The notes: a model not told the origin generated them from the sequence alone. A stretch of 64,000 nt of DNA from Streptococcus hyovaginalis DSM 12219 (GCF_000420785.1 NZ_ATVP01000003.1:1-64000); one strand, 5' to 3'; positions 46,875-58,067 are shown, counted from the first letter of the stretch. Translations and numbers: made by a program.

Positions 46875-47402
46875 ATGGTACAACCAAGAAAACGATTTTT
46901 AACTGTTCAAACCATGAGTAAGATTGCCATGCTTTCAGCCTTATGTGTGGTACTACGTTATGCCTTTGCGGCGTTCCCAAATATCCAACCGATTACAGCT
47001 TTATTTCTACTTTTAGTGACTTTTGAAAATTTAGGACTTGCTTTTTTGGTGATGGGACTAACAATGTTGATTTCCTCTTTTTTATTAGGATTTGGACCGT
47101 GGGTATTTTTTCAAATCATTAGCTTTGGTTTGCTGTTAGTCTTTTGGAGACTCCTGACCATAAGGAAATGGAATCGCTACTTTTTATCACTTTTATCAAT
47201 GTGTACCGCTTTTTTATATGGTATGATTATTGATAGTTTGATGGCGTTTTTTTGGGGAATGCCCTGGTGGTCCTATGTTGTAGCAGGACTGCCGTTTAAT
47301 CTAAACCATGCCTTATCAACACTTTTGTTTTATCCCATACTAACGTTTATTTTAAGGAGATTTTATCATGAAAAGAATGATCACACCGATCGCCCTCATT
47401 AG
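46875..47402 (+). CDS. ECF transporter S component, substrate unassigned
   Basis: 175-residue membrane protein with about five hydrophobic segments. Starts with a basic tail, then MSKIAMLSALCVVLRYAFAAFPNIQPITALFLL, which resembles the SxxxAxxxA surface by which S components dock on EcfT, and a FNLNHALSTLLFYPIL C-terminus. The DUF4430 lipoprotein gene begins inside its 3' end, suggesting a joint role in capturing one ligand. DUF4430 resembles transcobalamin C-terminal domains, so a corrinoid is possible but unproven. Confidence 0.78.
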   Translation: MVQPRKRFLTVQTMSKIAMLSALCVVLRYAFAAFPNIQPITALFLLLVTFENLGLAFLVMGLTMLISSFLLGFGPWVFFQIISFGLLLVFWRLLTIRKWNRYFLSLLSMCTAFLYGMIIDSLMAFFWGMPWWSYVVAGLPFNLNHALSTLLFYPILTFILRRFYHEKNDHTDRPH

Positions 47403-47748
47403 TTCCATCTGTTTATTAACTGCCTGTGCTAATAATGAAAAAGCAAAGCTAACGGATTCTTCAGACGACATCAAAGTGACTGTGTCTGTAAAGCCACAAG
47501 GTGAAAAAGAGAGCACAAAAGAAGTGACAGTGGACAAAGATGACTCGGTTATGGACGCTCTTGAGGAGGGGTTTGACGTCGAAGATGACAATGGCTTTGT
47601 CACAGAAATTGACGGACATCAGCAAGACCCAAGCAAAAATCTTTACTGGATGTATGACATAAACGGTAAGATGGCTGAAAAAGGAGCTGAAGATATGATC
47701 GTGTCTGATGGGGATAAAATCGTCTTTTACCAAGAAGTCGCTAATTAA
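47368..47748 (+). CDS. DUF4430 lipoprotein
   Basis: 126-residue surface lipoprotein with lipobox LTAC (Cys20) after a signal peptide. The rest is one small domain matching DUF4430 (SVMDALEEGFDVEDDNGFVTEI, NLYWMYDINGKMAEKGAEDMIVSDGDKIVFYQE), the fold related to the C-terminal part of transcobalamin/intrinsic factor. AAGGAGA precedes the ATG. The start overlaps the S-component gene by 35 bases in another frame, implying coupled translation. Confidence 0.83.
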   Translation: MKRMITPIALISSICLLTACANNEKAKLTDSSDDIKVTVSVKPQGEKESTKEVTVDKDDSVMDALEEGFDVEDDNGFVTEIDGHQQDPSKNLYWMYDINGKMAEKGAEDMIVSDGDKIVFYQEVAN

Positions 47749-47755
47749 AATGATA

Positions 47756-47784
47756 GGGGTTGGACATTGTGTTCAACCCCACTT
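47756..47784 (+). terminator. Terminator after the DUF4430 gene
   Basis: GGGGTTGGAC pairs (one G-T pair) with GTTCAACCCC around a 5-base loop, followed by ACTTTTA. Confidence 0.75.
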
Positions 47785-47826
47785 TTAATAGTTATTTCCA
47801 ACTGTTGAAACAATCGATTAGACTTT

Positions 47827-47882
47827 AAAAAGCAAGTAATATGGGATTCTGTCTGACAGAAAAACAATATTACTCGCTTTTT
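47827..47882. repeat. Long inverted repeat in the gene-free stretch 47785-48146
   Basis: AAAAAGCAAGTAATAT (47827-47842) and ATATTACTCGCTTTTT (47867-47882) are nearly perfect inverted repeats, with an inner TTCTGTC/GACAGAA stem, so the whole 56 bases can fold into one long hairpin with A and T ends. It may be a bidirectional terminator, a small RNA or a miniature element. The remaining bases to 48146 contain smaller hairpins (ATCTAAA/TTTAGAT near 47940) but no gene that I can support. Confidence 0.6.
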
Positions 47883-48146
47883 ACATTGACATCAGATTTT
47901 TATCCTAATATCATCGTCAAGACTTTTAATCTAAAGAGATTTAGATTCAGGGGATAATCTCAGATTGCTTTTATGTTTCATATGCAATTTATAGTAAGAG
48001 ATAAAAAGAGTTTGTTATATTTGTTCTCTAACGGAACATTGTCGAATAGACGATGTTAGTAAGAAAAGAGATTAGCTGTCTTTTTTTTACTTGTTTTTGA
48101 TTGCGGTGTCCCCAAAATCATTCGAAGATAATGTTTTTACTTCTTT

Positions 48147-48626
48147 TTATTTTAGATGGCTTTCGATATCAGAACGCAAGTTTTCAGGTTCTGTCTTGGC
48201 GGTAAAACGCTTGATAACGGTACCGTCTCGACCAACTAAAAATTTTGCAAAATTCCATTCGATAGCTTTACCGAGTGGTCCCTTAGCTTCTTCTTTTAGC
48301 CATTGGTAGAGGGGATCAGCTGCTTTACCATTAACTTTGATTTTTGCAAAACGTGGGAATGTCGTCTGGTAGTTGATGCTACAAAACTGATTGATCTCAT
48401 CTGCAGTACCAGGTGCTTGATTCATAAACTGGTTGCAGGGAAAATCAAGAATGACAAAGCCTTGATCTTTATAGGTGTCATAAAGGTTTTGTAAGCCTTG
48501 GTATTGTGGTGTCAGCCCGCATCCGGTGGCCGTATTGACAATCAGAACCAGTTTTCCCTTGAATGCTTCGAGTGAGACGTCATTGCCGTCCTGTCCTTTG
48601 ACGATAAAATCACTGAGTTTTACCAT
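48147..48626 (-). CDS. Glutathione peroxidase-family peroxidase
   Basis: 159-residue thiol peroxidase (BtuE/GpoA type). The active-site Cys is in NTATGCGLTPQYQGLQ, the Gln and Trp of the catalytic tetrad in the FPCNQF and EWNFAKFLV motifs. It reduces peroxides using glutathione or thioredoxin; in streptococci GpoA contributes to oxidative-stress resistance. The ATG at 48626 lies within the end of pepF (17-base overlap), so the two are coupled; a longer frame from 48671 is inside pepF without a site. Confidence 0.92.
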   Translation of the reverse strand: MVKLSDFIVKGQDGNDVSLEAFKGKLVLIVNTATGCGLTPQYQGLQNLYDTYKDQGFVILDFPCNQFMNQAPGTADEINQFCSINYQTTFPRFAKIKVNGKAADPLYQWLKEEAKGPLGKAIEWNFAKFLVGRDGTVIKRFTAKTEPENLRSDIESHLK

Positions 48627-50418
48627 AATCAAGCTCCTGACTATAAGTAATGATTTGATCAACCGTGTCACTCAAGAATTGGATAGTATCTCGAAGAGGT
48701 TTGTCGGTTGAAATATCAGCACCGATGATCATGGCCGTATCAAGTGGTGTTTTACTGCCACCCGATTTTAGGAGTTCTAACCATTCTTGAGCTCCATTGG
48801 CGTTGTTTTTGAGGTTTAGGTAGCCAGCTGTTGAGAGAACCAAGCCTGCTGAGTAGGTATAACTATAAAGTCCCATATAATAGTGAGCTTGGCGCATCCA
48901 GGTAAGAGCCGCATCGTCGTCAATCTCGACAGCATCACCCCAGAAGTCGGTTAAGACTTCCTTCATGAAAGTGTTCAGTGTCTCTGCACCGAAAGTACCG
49001 CCAGCTTCAATTAAATCATAAACCTTACGTTGAAAGGCAGCTTCAAGCAAGTGAGTGATGAAGTTATGGAAGTAGGTATCTGTTAATCGATGAGCTAAAG
49101 CGAAACGTTTCTGGCGAGCGGTGTCAAATTGGTTTTCCAAATAGTCGCTTAAGAGTAATTCATTGAAAGTTGATGGCGCTTCGACATAGTAAGTTGACAT
49201 GTGGGTGTTGTAGTAGGATTGATTGTTATCAGAGAAAATGAACTGTCCAGAGTGTCCAATTTCATGAATCAAGGTGTAAACATCTGACATACGTCCGGTC
49301 CAACTCATGAGTACGTAAGGGTGAACCTTATAGGGATCAGCTGCATAGCCACCAGAATCTTTATTTGCATTTGCAGCAAAGTCAACCCAGCGTTCGGTTT
49401 GATAGCGTTCGACTTCTTTGATATATTCTGGACCAAGAGGGGTGACTGATTTCATGACCAATTCGTAAGCATCGTCGATAGAAACATCTGGATTGAGCTC
49501 AGTGTCGATGTCTAATTTCCAGTCAGCAAAGGTCATTTTGTCTAAACCGTTAACTTCAGCGATATGCTTGAGGTATTTTTGAGCTACGGGTCCAAATTCG
49601 GCCATTATAAGGTCAATTTGACGATCAAACATACTGCGGTCAACTTCTTGTTCTGCCAAAAGATAATCATAAACAGAATCGTATCCCCGCATGTCTGCGA
49701 TTAATTTTTCAGATTTAACCTTGGCAAGATAGGCAGCGGCAGCAGCATTTTGATGTGCTCTTAGCCCTTTAGAAAAAGAGCGGAAGGCTTTTTCTCGAAT
49801 CTCTGCATCCTCGTGGTTCTGATAGAAATTTTCATAGCTAACAAAAGAATTTTGATAGATTTTGCCATCAACTTCAAAATCTTCCATAGCAAAATCACCA
49901 GCACGCATCTTAGTGTAGATATCGTATGGGGCACCTAGAACTTCTCGCAAGTTTGAGAGGGCTTTTTCCACTTGAGGATCAAGGAGGTGTTTCTTTTGGA
50001 TTTTAGCTTGGCGAATGGCTGCGCTAAAGTGAGGATTAGCTTCTAGTTCATCTAAAACAGCAGAATCGGCAGTAGCTAGCGCTGTATCAAAGAAGCTGAG
50101 AGCCACACTAGCTTTGGTTGCAAAATCATCACCAGCTTTTGCGATTTCAGCAAATTCCTCGCTTGAAAAATCAGTGGTTTGCGGCATGAAGGCGTAGGTT
50201 TCGATGTGACTCATTTGGATGTAAATCTGTTCAAGTTCCATCAGAGCTTGTGTAAAATCATCAACTGAGTTCAAGTTGTTCTGATAATCACGGACAAAGG
50301 TATCAATATCTCCTAAAGCTTTTTCGATGGCTAAGAGAAAATCTTGGCGATCTTTATATAAAGCGGTTAAATCCCAAAGTTCATTTTCAGGGAAGTCGGC
50401 ACGTTTTTTTAATTTCAT
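48610..50418 (-). CDS. pepF: Oligoendopeptidase F (M3 metallopeptidase)
   Basis: 602-residue cytoplasmic zinc peptidase that degrades peptides of roughly 7-17 residues. The zinc motif is HEIGHSGQF near residue 387 and the third ligand Glu lies about 25 residues further on (STYYVEAPSTFNELLLSDYL). It is full length for PepF/PepB. ATG follows AGGAG (minus strand). Overlaps the peroxidase gene at its 3' end. Confidence 0.93.
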   Translation of the reverse strand: MKLKKRADFPENELWDLTALYKDRQDFLLAIEKALGDIDTFVRDYQNNLNSVDDFTQALMELEQIYIQMSHIETYAFMPQTTDFSSEEFAEIAKAGDDFATKASVALSFFDTALATADSAVLDELEANPHFSAAIRQAKIQKKHLLDPQVEKALSNLREVLGAPYDIYTKMRAGDFAMEDFEVDGKIYQNSFVSYENFYQNHEDAEIREKAFRSFSKGLRAHQNAAAAAYLAKVKSEKLIADMRGYDSVYDYLLAEQEVDRSMFDRQIDLIMAEFGPVAQKYLKHIAEVNGLDKMTFADWKLDIDTELNPDVSIDDAYELVMKSVTPLGPEYIKEVERYQTERWVDFAANANKDSGGYAADPYKVHPYVLMSWTGRMSDVYTLIHEIGHSGQFIFSDNNQSYYNTHMSTYYVEAPSTFNELLLSDYLENQFDTARQKRFALAHRLTDTYFHNFITHLLEAAFQRKVYDLIEAGGTFGAETLNTFMKEVLTDFWGDAVEIDDDAALTWMRQAHYYMGLYSYTYSAGLVLSTAGYLNLKNNANGAQEWLELLKSGGSKTPLDTAMIIGADISTDKPLRDTIQFLSDTVDQIITYSQELDYGKTQ

Positions 50419-50561
50419 TGGATTCTCCTTTTCTTAATAGTATAACAGATTTGAAAAATATACTTAAAAGGATTTGTGAAAAAATTAGGGAAATCAAGTG
50501 ACATTTAGCTTTGAAAAATGATATGATAATCCGTAAGGATAATAGAAACGGAGTGAGTTCT

Positions 50562-53351
50562 GTGACGATACAAAAATTAGAGAGCAGCAGCAACCAGCAA
50601 CTGATACAAGAAGAAGTTGCTATACTAACGACACTTCTAGAAGAAACAACTTCTCATATGGTGGGTGAGGATACCTTTGACAAAATAAAGCAGTTGACAC
50701 AGTTGTCACAAGAAATGGATTATCAAAATCTTCAAACGCAAATCGCTGATTTGAGTACTGAAGATATGATTATTATCTCGCGTTATTTTGCTATTTTACC
50801 TCTGTTAATCAATATTGCTGAAGATGTGGACTTAGCCTATGAAGTCAATTACCAAAACAATGTGCATAAAGACTATTTAGGTAAATTATCTACAGTGATG
50901 GAAGCTGTGGCACAAAGTGAGCATGCGAATGACTACATTAACCATTTGAATGTTGTTCCTGTATTAACAGCTCATCCGACACAAGTTCAACGTAAAACCA
51001 TGTTAGAGTTGACCAATCAGATTCACGATTTGCTTAGGAAGCATCGTGATGTGAAGAGAGGATTGATTAACCAGGATAAGTGGTATGCTGATCTGCGTCG
51101 TTATATTCAGATTATCATGCAAACAGACATTATTCGAGAGAAGAAACTTAAGGTAAAAAATGAAATCACCAATGTGATGGAATATTACAATACTTCTTTA
51201 ATAAAGGCAATCACTAAGCTTACAAGGGAGTACAAAGAATTGGCTGAAAAGCATGGGCTAGCTCTTGAGAATCCTAAACCGATTACAATGGGGATGTGGA
51301 TCGGTGGTGATCGTGATGGGAATCCCTTTGTTACAGCTCAAACCTTAAAGCTCTCGGCAACCTTACAAAGTGAGGTGATTCTCACTTACTATATCGAAAA
51401 GGTGACAAGTCTCTATCGTCAAGTCTCTCTTTCAAGTACACTTGGTGAAGTGTCAGAAGAGATGATGGCACTAGCTGAAAAATCACAGGATACATCGGAA
51501 TTCCGTGAAAATGAGCCTTATCGAAAAGCCTTTTCTTATCTACAAGCTAAACTTGTTAACACACTAGTTAGAATCAAAGGGGATCAAGACGATACTCTTC
51601 CGAAATTGACTAAGTTAAGCCAAGTCAAAAAACAGCCACACACAGTTAGTTACCATCAATCACATTCCAAAGATCCTGAACTTATCCAAGATTACTATGA
51701 AACATCACGAGAATTTAAGGAAGATTTAGACACTATTCGTGATTCTTTGATTGCCAACAAAACAGAGACTTTGTTGAGTGGGGACTTCACAGAGTTGCTG
51801 CAGGCAGTTGATGTCTTTGGCTTTTTCTTGGCAACTATCGACTTACGTCAGGATTCCAGTGTGCAAGAAGCCTGTGTTGCTGAACTATTAAAATCAGCAA
51901 ATATTGAACAAGATTACAGTGCCCTATCGGAAGACGAAAAATGTCACCTTCTTTTACACGAACTGACAGAAGATCCGAGATGTCTGGGCGCAACCAATGC
52001 ACCAAAATCCGAATTATTGGAAAAAGAACTGGCTATTTATCAGACGGCGCGTGAACTAAAAGACCAACTAGGTGAAGAGATCATCAAACAGCATATCATC
52101 TCGCATACGGAAACAGTATCGGATATGCTTGAGTTAGCTATCATGCTAAAAGAAGTTGGGTTACTGGATAAGGAAAGTGCCCGCATCCAAATTGTTCCAC
52201 TATTTGAGACCATTGAAGATTTGGACAATGCTAAGGCCATTATGACTGATTATCTAGGTCTTGATATTGTTAAAAACTGGATTGCAGATCAAGGTGGTTA
52301 TCAAGAAGTCATGTTGGGCTATTCAGACTCGAACAAGGACGGGGGTTACCTTTCTTCAGGATGGACACTTTATAAAGCTCAAAACGAACTAACCCAATTA
52401 GGCGAAGACTTTGGTGTCAAGATCACCTTTTTCCACGGTCGTGGAGGAACTGTTGGTCGTGGTGGTGGGCCTTCTTATGACGCCATTACGTCTCAACCAT
52501 TTGGCTCCATCAAAGATCGTATTCGTGTGACTGAGCAAGGCGAGGTTATCGGTACAAAATATGGTAATAAAGACTCTGCCTACTATAACTTGGAAATGTT
52601 AGTTTCTTCGACATTGGATCGTATGGTGACTCAAATGATTACTGATCCAACTAAAATTGATGATTACCGTGCGACTATGGACATCATTGTTGAAGACAGT
52701 AATCACATTTATAGAGATCTTGTCTTTGGCAATCCGCATTTTTATGATTACTTCTTTGAGGCAAGTCCTATAAAGGAAGTATCTAGTCTCAATATTGGTT
52801 CTCGTCCAGCAGCGCGTAAGACAATTACCGAAATTTCTGGCTTGCGTGCGATCCCTTGGGTTTTCTCTTGGTCACAAAATCGGGTTATGTTTCCTGGATG
52901 GTATGGTGTTGGTTCCAGCTTCAAACACTATATTGATCAAGATCCAAGCCATTTGGCGAAATTGCAAGAAATGTATCAATCTTGGCCATTCTTCAAGTCT
53001 CTATTAGCTAATGTTGACATGGTGCTATCGAAATCTAATATGAACATTGCTTTCCAATATGCTCAGATGGCAGAAGATCCGGCCGTTCGAGATGTATACG
53101 CAACTCTTTTAGACGAGTGGCAATTAACAAAAGATGTTGTGTTAGCTATCCAACAACACGAGGACCTTTTGGAAGAATTACCAAATCTTAAGGCCAGCCT
53201 AGACTATCGCCTGCCATACTTCAACGTTCTCAACTATGTTCAAATTGAGTTGATCAAGCGATTACGGGCTGGAGAGTTGAGTGAGTCAGATACTAAGCTC
53301 ATTCATATCACGATTAATGGTATTGCCACTGGTTTGCGAAATTCAGGCTAA
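50562..53351 (+). CDS. ppc: Phosphoenolpyruvate carboxylase
   Basis: 929-residue enzyme that forms oxaloacetate from PEP and bicarbonate to supply aspartate in an organism without a full TCA cycle. The active-site motifs are [13 protein letters not shown] (near residue 135), [11 protein letters not shown], and [16 protein letters not shown]; the protein ends GLRNSG. The GTG at 50562 is chosen because it gives the family's N-terminus ([11 protein letters not shown]) and follows GGAG; an ATG at 50511 lies before the site. Divergent from pepF. Confidence 0.95.
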   Translation: MTIQKLESSSNQQLIQEEVAILTTLLEETTSHMVGEDTFDKIKQLTQLSQEMDYQNLQTQIADLSTEDMIIISRYFAILPLLINIAEDVDLAYEVNYQNNVHKDYLGKLSTVMEAVAQSEHANDYINHLNVVPVLTAHPTQVQRKTMLELTNQIHDLLRKHRDVKRGLINQDKWYADLRRYIQIIMQTDIIREKKLKVKNEITNVMEYYNTSLIKAITKLTREYKELAEKHGLALENPKPITMGMWIGGDRDGNPFVTAQTLKLSATLQSEVILTYYIEKVTSLYRQVSLSSTLGEVSEEMMALAEKSQDTSEFRENEPYRKAFSYLQAKLVNTLVRIKGDQDDTLPKLTKLSQVKKQPHTVSYHQSHSKDPELIQDYYETSREFKEDLDTIRDSLIANKTETLLSGDFTELLQAVDVFGFFLATIDLRQDSSVQEACVAELLKSANIEQDYSALSEDEKCHLLLHELTEDPRCLGATNAPKSELLEKELAIYQTARELKDQLGEEIIKQHIISHTETVSDMLELAIMLKEVGLLDKESARIQIVPLFETIEDLDNAKAIMTDYLGLDIVKNWIADQGGYQEVMLGYSDSNKDGGYLSSGWTLYKAQNELTQLGEDFGVKITFFHGRGGTVGRGGGPSYDAITSQPFGSIKDRIRVTEQGEVIGTKYGNKDSAYYNLEMLVSSTLDRMVTQMITDPTKIDDYRATMDIIVEDSNHIYRDLVFGNPHFYDYFFEASPIKEVSSLNIGSRPAARKTITEISGLRAIPWVFSWSQNRVMFPGWYGVGSSFKHYIDQDPSHLAKLQEMYQSWPFFKSLLANVDMVLSKSNMNIAFQYAQMAEDPAVRDVYATLLDEWQLTKDVVLAIQQHEDLLEELPNLKASLDYRLPYFNVLNYVQIELIKRLRAGELSESDTKLIHITINGIATGLRNSG

Positions 53352-53445
53352 GATAAGATTGAGATAACTAGTGCAGTAGTTTAAAGTCAGGCATTACCCG
53401 TCGATCGTATAACTTTTCAGAAAAAGCGGATAAATGGGAGTAGAC

Positions 53446-53832
53446 TTAACTCGAAAGATTGAAAAAGAATTTGTCAACAAGTCTTAAGCCTTGTTGGTGA
53501 CCTATAAACGTTTCCTTCCCAGACCGCCTCGCTTTCCTGTTTCTAGGCTCAGGTGTTAAAAGTTTTACTGGAACTTTTAACGCCCCCTGAATAACTCCAA
53601 AGGTTTGGGGAATCTTTTTAACCAATTCAACCACTGCGTTAATATGTTTTTGGTTAATCAACAGTTGATATATTGGATTTTGTGTCCAACTACTTTCCAC
53701 TGGGACTGGAGAGATGACATTTTTGAATGATCGGCCGAGTGGATCGGTTGATATAGTAATAGTGTAGTCACTAGGCTTTTGCCCGATGGTCAACCTAACC
53801 GACTTAACATAAGGGAGCGAGAAAGAGCGCAT
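53446..53832 (-). CDS. Unrecognised hypothetical protein between ppc and ftsW
   Basis: A 128-residue reading frame opposite to both neighbours. It starts MRSFSLPYVKSVRLTIGQKP and ends in a basic part (EPRNRKARRSGKETF). No membrane segment, signal or known motif was seen. Codon choice looks moderately protein-like, but the nearest AAGGA is about 15 bases before the ATG. It could be a real small gene or chance; without it the 614 bases between ppc and ftsW would be empty apart from the ftsW promoter. Confidence 0.4.
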   Translation of the reverse strand: MRSFSLPYVKSVRLTIGQKPSDYTITISTDPLGRSFKNVISPVPVESSWTQNPIYQLLINQKHINAVVELVKKIPQTFGVIQGALKVPVKLLTPEPRNRKARRSGKETFIGHQQGLRLVDKFFFNLSS

Positions 53833-53965
53833 TCAACTTGTGATGTGTCCTTCCTCGTTCCTTTTCGTTAATAATGGCCATCTTACCGATAGTATCTTCT
53901 CAGTTTGGCTTTTCCTTGAAAGATGATATAATGCTAATGTCATTAACAGAAAAAGAACTAAAATT

Positions 53966-55210
53966 ATGCATATTGAAAAAAAACATCTTCTTAATTATTC
54001 CATTCTCTTACCCTATCTCATTTTATCTATTTTGGGTTTGATTATTATTTATTCCACAACCAGTGCAACATTAATTGACTTTGGACTCAATCCTTTTGCT
54101 TCCATGATTAATCAAGGGGTCTTTTGGATTATCAGTTTGATTGCCATCCTTTTTATTTATCGGTTAAAGTTGAACTTTTTAAAAAATTCCAGAGTGGTCA
54201 ATGCAGCGATCTTTGTTGAGGTTATTTTGTTAATTGTCGCGCGATTTTTTACGCAAGAGGTTAACGGAGCACATGGTTGGATCGTCATTGGTCCTATGAG
54301 TTTTCAGCCTGCTGAATATCTGAAATTGCTGATTGTATGGTATCTGGCCTTTCATTTTAGTAGACGTCAAAAGTCCATTGCCGTTTACGATTATCAGGCT
54401 TTGACCAGACGTCGCTGGTGGCCGAGAGAGGCTCAGGATTTCAAGGATTGGCGAATGGTCTCTCTGCTACTCATTGGTCTTGTAGCAGCTCAACCCGACT
54501 TGGGAAATGCGGCTATTATCGTGTTAACAGTCTTAATCATGATCACGGTTAGCGGTATTGGTTACAGATGGTTTTCAGCGATTTTTTTAAGTATCACCGT
54601 AGCCTCAGCTCTATTTTTAGGTCTTATTGGAGTTGTTGGTGTGGAAACGATGGCTAAGGTTCCAGTCTTCGGTTATGTTGCTAAACGATTTAGCGCCTTT
54701 TATAATCCTTTCAATGATGTGACAGATTCAGGACATCAATTAGCCCATTCTTATTATGCAATGAGTAACGGAAGTTGGTTTGGTCTGGGGCTTGGAAATT
54801 CAATCGAGAAGCGCGGCTACCTTCCTGAGGCAACTACCGATTTTGTCTTTTCAATCGTAATGGAAGAGTTTGGTATGATTGGTGCTTGCTTGATCTTGTC
54901 ATTAGTTTTCTTTTTGGTGTTACGGATTATCCTGGTTGGTGTCAAAGCTAAAAATCCTTTCAATGCTATGATGGCGATCGGCATTGGTGGCATGATGTTG
55001 ATGCAGATTTTTGTTAATATCGGTGGTATATCTGGTTTAATTCCGTCAACAGGAGTAACTTTCCCGTTCTTTTCTCAAGGTGGGAACAGCTTGTTGGTAT
55101 TATCTGTAGCTATCGCTGTTGTCTTAAATATTGATGCCAATGAGAAACGTGCTGAAATCATAGAAGAAGCAGAAAGAGAAGCTGCTAAAGTAGAAGTAGA
55201 AGACCTATAA
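53966..55210 (+). CDS. ftsW: FtsW, SEDS-family peptidoglycan glycosyltransferase
   Basis: 414-residue membrane protein with about ten segments, polymerising lipid II at the division septum together with a class B PBP. The family motifs HGWIVIGPMSFQPAEYLKL, AQPDLGNAAII and PEATTDFVFSIVMEEFG are intact, followed by GLIPSTGVTFPFFSQGGNSLL. The acidic C-terminal tail is typical of streptococcal FtsW. A terminator follows. Confidence 0.95.
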   Translation: MHIEKKHLLNYSILLPYLILSILGLIIIYSTTSATLIDFGLNPFASMINQGVFWIISLIAILFIYRLKLNFLKNSRVVNAAIFVEVILLIVARFFTQEVNGAHGWIVIGPMSFQPAEYLKLLIVWYLAFHFSRRQKSIAVYDYQALTRRRWWPREAQDFKDWRMVSLLLIGLVAAQPDLGNAAIIVLTVLIMITVSGIGYRWFSAIFLSITVASALFLGLIGVVGVETMAKVPVFGYVAKRFSAFYNPFNDVTDSGHQLAHSYYAMSNGSWFGLGLGNSIEKRGYLPEATTDFVFSIVMEEFGMIGACLILSLVFFLVLRIILVGVKAKNPFNAMMAIGIGGMMLMQIFVNIGGISGLIPSTGVTFPFFSQGGNSLLVLSVAIAVVLNIDANEKRAEIIEEAEREAAKVEVEDL

Positions 55211-55234
55211 AACCAGATTTTTCTGGTTTTTTTG
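55209..55234 (+). terminator. Terminator after ftsW
   Basis: AAAACCAGA pairs with TCTGGTTTT around a 4-base loop, followed by T's. Confidence 0.82.
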
Positions 55235-55288
55235 TTACCTTTTGGTGTTGTGAATCGTTATATTAGTGAAAGGTGGTGAGGGATAAGC

Positions 55289-55795
55289 GTGAAATTGGAT
55301 GATTACGAAGAAAGTCTAGTCGAAATAGCCAAAGAGATTTCGTTTTATTTGCAAAAAGGAGGTGCTTTGAAGGCAGATGCTGATGACATTTCGCAAGATT
55401 TATTTGTCAAATTACTAGAAAGTGATATTGATTTACCTTTTGAAAAATTGCGTGCCTGGATGTATCGGACAGCCATTCGAAAATACATTGATAACTATCG
55501 ACGTCATATGACTTACCAAAGTATTTTAAGAAAAGAATTTTTTACCCAATCTGCGCTAACCCCTTTCGATCAGGAAGATACTAGTGATTTAGAAGAGATT
55601 TTAAAACAATTGCCTGAAACTTATTTTCTTGTCATTGATCTCTTTTATTTCCAAGATTTTTCCATTAAAGAAATAAGTGGTTTGCTAGACATTCGGCAAG
55701 CAACGGTAAAAATGCGATTATCTAGAGCTAGAAAACAATTAAAAAAATTGATAGAGAAAGAAGGGAAAACTTATGAATTCACTAAGTCATTTTGA
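55289..55795 (+). CDS. ECF-type RNA polymerase sigma factor
   Basis: 168-residue alternative sigma factor. Region 2 includes DADDISQDLFVKLLE and the -10-binding helix LRAWMYRTAIRKYIDNYRR; region 4 is FSIKEISGLLDIRQATVKMRLSRARKQLKK, a clear helix-turn-helix. GTG start behind GGTGAGGG. Its 3' end overlaps the anti-sigma gene by 23 bases. ECF sigma factors are uncommon in streptococci. It resembles the group seen in Bacillus and Lactococcus that answer to envelope stress; target genes are not known. Confidence 0.88.
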   Translation: MKLDDYEESLVEIAKEISFYLQKGGALKADADDISQDLFVKLLESDIDLPFEKLRAWMYRTAIRKYIDNYRRHMTYQSILRKEFFTQSALTPFDQEDTSDLEEILKQLPETYFLVIDLFYFQDFSIKEISGLLDIRQATVKMRLSRARKQLKKLIEKEGKTYEFTKSF

Positions 55796-56741
55796 AAAAA
55801 TAGCTAAAAAATCAAAACGCAAGCATACAATAAAAACAGCAATTTATGCTGCGCTACTTGCTACCTTGTTCTTGGGATTAGCAGTTAAAGGTTTGGTAGA
55901 GTTAACCAGCAAGAATGGACAGCGTATTTTAGAACGCTATGAATTCCTGAATCATATTGCCTACCCAAATATGTTTTATAAAAATTATTATTTTAATGCT
56001 TCGGGTTTATTTTCTGGAGAGTTTCAATCTAATCGTGTCAAAAATATTGATGGGATTGAAGTTCCTTTTGAACCAATGAAGGTTAAGTACTCTCTAACAC
56101 AAGCATCAAGCCATGACAGCACTTCTTGGGGCTTATGGGATTCTAAAAATACGGGTGTATATAGTCAAGGACAACAGCTTAAAATACCAGTTTTTTACAA
56201 TATAAATCATTCTTATACAGACGAAGTAGATCCAGTGGTGACGCAGGATTTGAATGTTATCCAAAAAATGCCTAATCAAGCAGTCGAAGTAGCTGTGACC
56301 TTTGACAAACCCTACACTTACTCAGAAATTCAGAAAATGGTTCCTAAAAATGTGTTAGTCAACTGGTACTGGATTGGTAGTAAAAGCCAATTCGACACAA
56401 CAGAATTTGCTATGGATAATACTTTAGGGGTTATGGGAGACGATGAAGGGAGGCTATCTCCTAGCGCTTTCAAGCAGTTCCGACACCATCTGAAGAAAGG
56501 AAGTCAATCATTATGGTTAGACAGTAGCTATGGTAGTGATGGAGAGAAGAGGGTGCTGATTAAGGATGAGGCTAATGCTTACGTAAAAACGAATAAGACC
56601 CTCAAAGATGCTACTTTTTCAGGAATTTTGATTAGTGGACGCTCTGAAAATTTAGCTAAAATGAAAGATAGAGACTGGATTTTTGCATCTAATATTGGTC
56701 AATCAGTTCAAATTCAACCATATCATCACCTCACAAAATAG
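55773..56741 (+). CDS. Anti-sigma factor (Sigma_reg N/C domain type)
   Basis: 322-residue membrane protein: a short cytoplasmic part (SLSHFEKIAKKSKRKHTIK), one membrane segment (about 22-42), and a large outer domain with two parts ending in LKDATFSGILISGRSENLAKM. The layout fits the sigma-factor-regulator families found next to ECF genes in Firmicutes; it should hold the sigma factor inactive until an envelope signal arrives. Start within the sigma gene (23-base overlap) shows coupling. Confidence 0.82.
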   Translation: MNSLSHFEKIAKKSKRKHTIKTAIYAALLATLFLGLAVKGLVELTSKNGQRILERYEFLNHIAYPNMFYKNYYFNASGLFSGEFQSNRVKNIDGIEVPFEPMKVKYSLTQASSHDSTSWGLWDSKNTGVYSQGQQLKIPVFYNINHSYTDEVDPVVTQDLNVIQKMPNQAVEVAVTFDKPYTYSEIQKMVPKNVLVNWYWIGSKSQFDTTEFAMDNTLGVMGDDEGRLSPSAFKQFRHHLKKGSQSLWLDSSYGSDGEKRVLIKDEANAYVKTNKTLKDATFSGILISGRSENLAKMKDRDWIFASNIGQSVQIQPYHHLTK

Positions 56742-56770
56742 GTGAAAATAGTGAAAAAGGCACAAAAGAC

Positions 56771-56798
56771 TTGCAATTCTGCGACATTTTGATAGAAT
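56771..56798 (+). promoter_or_regulatory. Promoter of tuf
   Basis: TTGCAA (56771-56776) and TAGAAT (56793-56798) are 16 bp apart. The transcript starts about 65 bases before the tuf ATG. Confidence 0.65.
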
Positions 56799-56870
56799 AA
56801 GAGGGTAAAGTTAGACCGTATTGCCTACTGTCTATCTATAAAATATATTTTATTGGAGGCTTTTCCTAAA

Positions 56871-58067
<1,197 letters not shown>

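Noticed and set aside
48091..48309. 72-codon plus-strand frame over the peroxidase gene
   Set aside because: Antisense to a well-supported gene, without binding site or homology.
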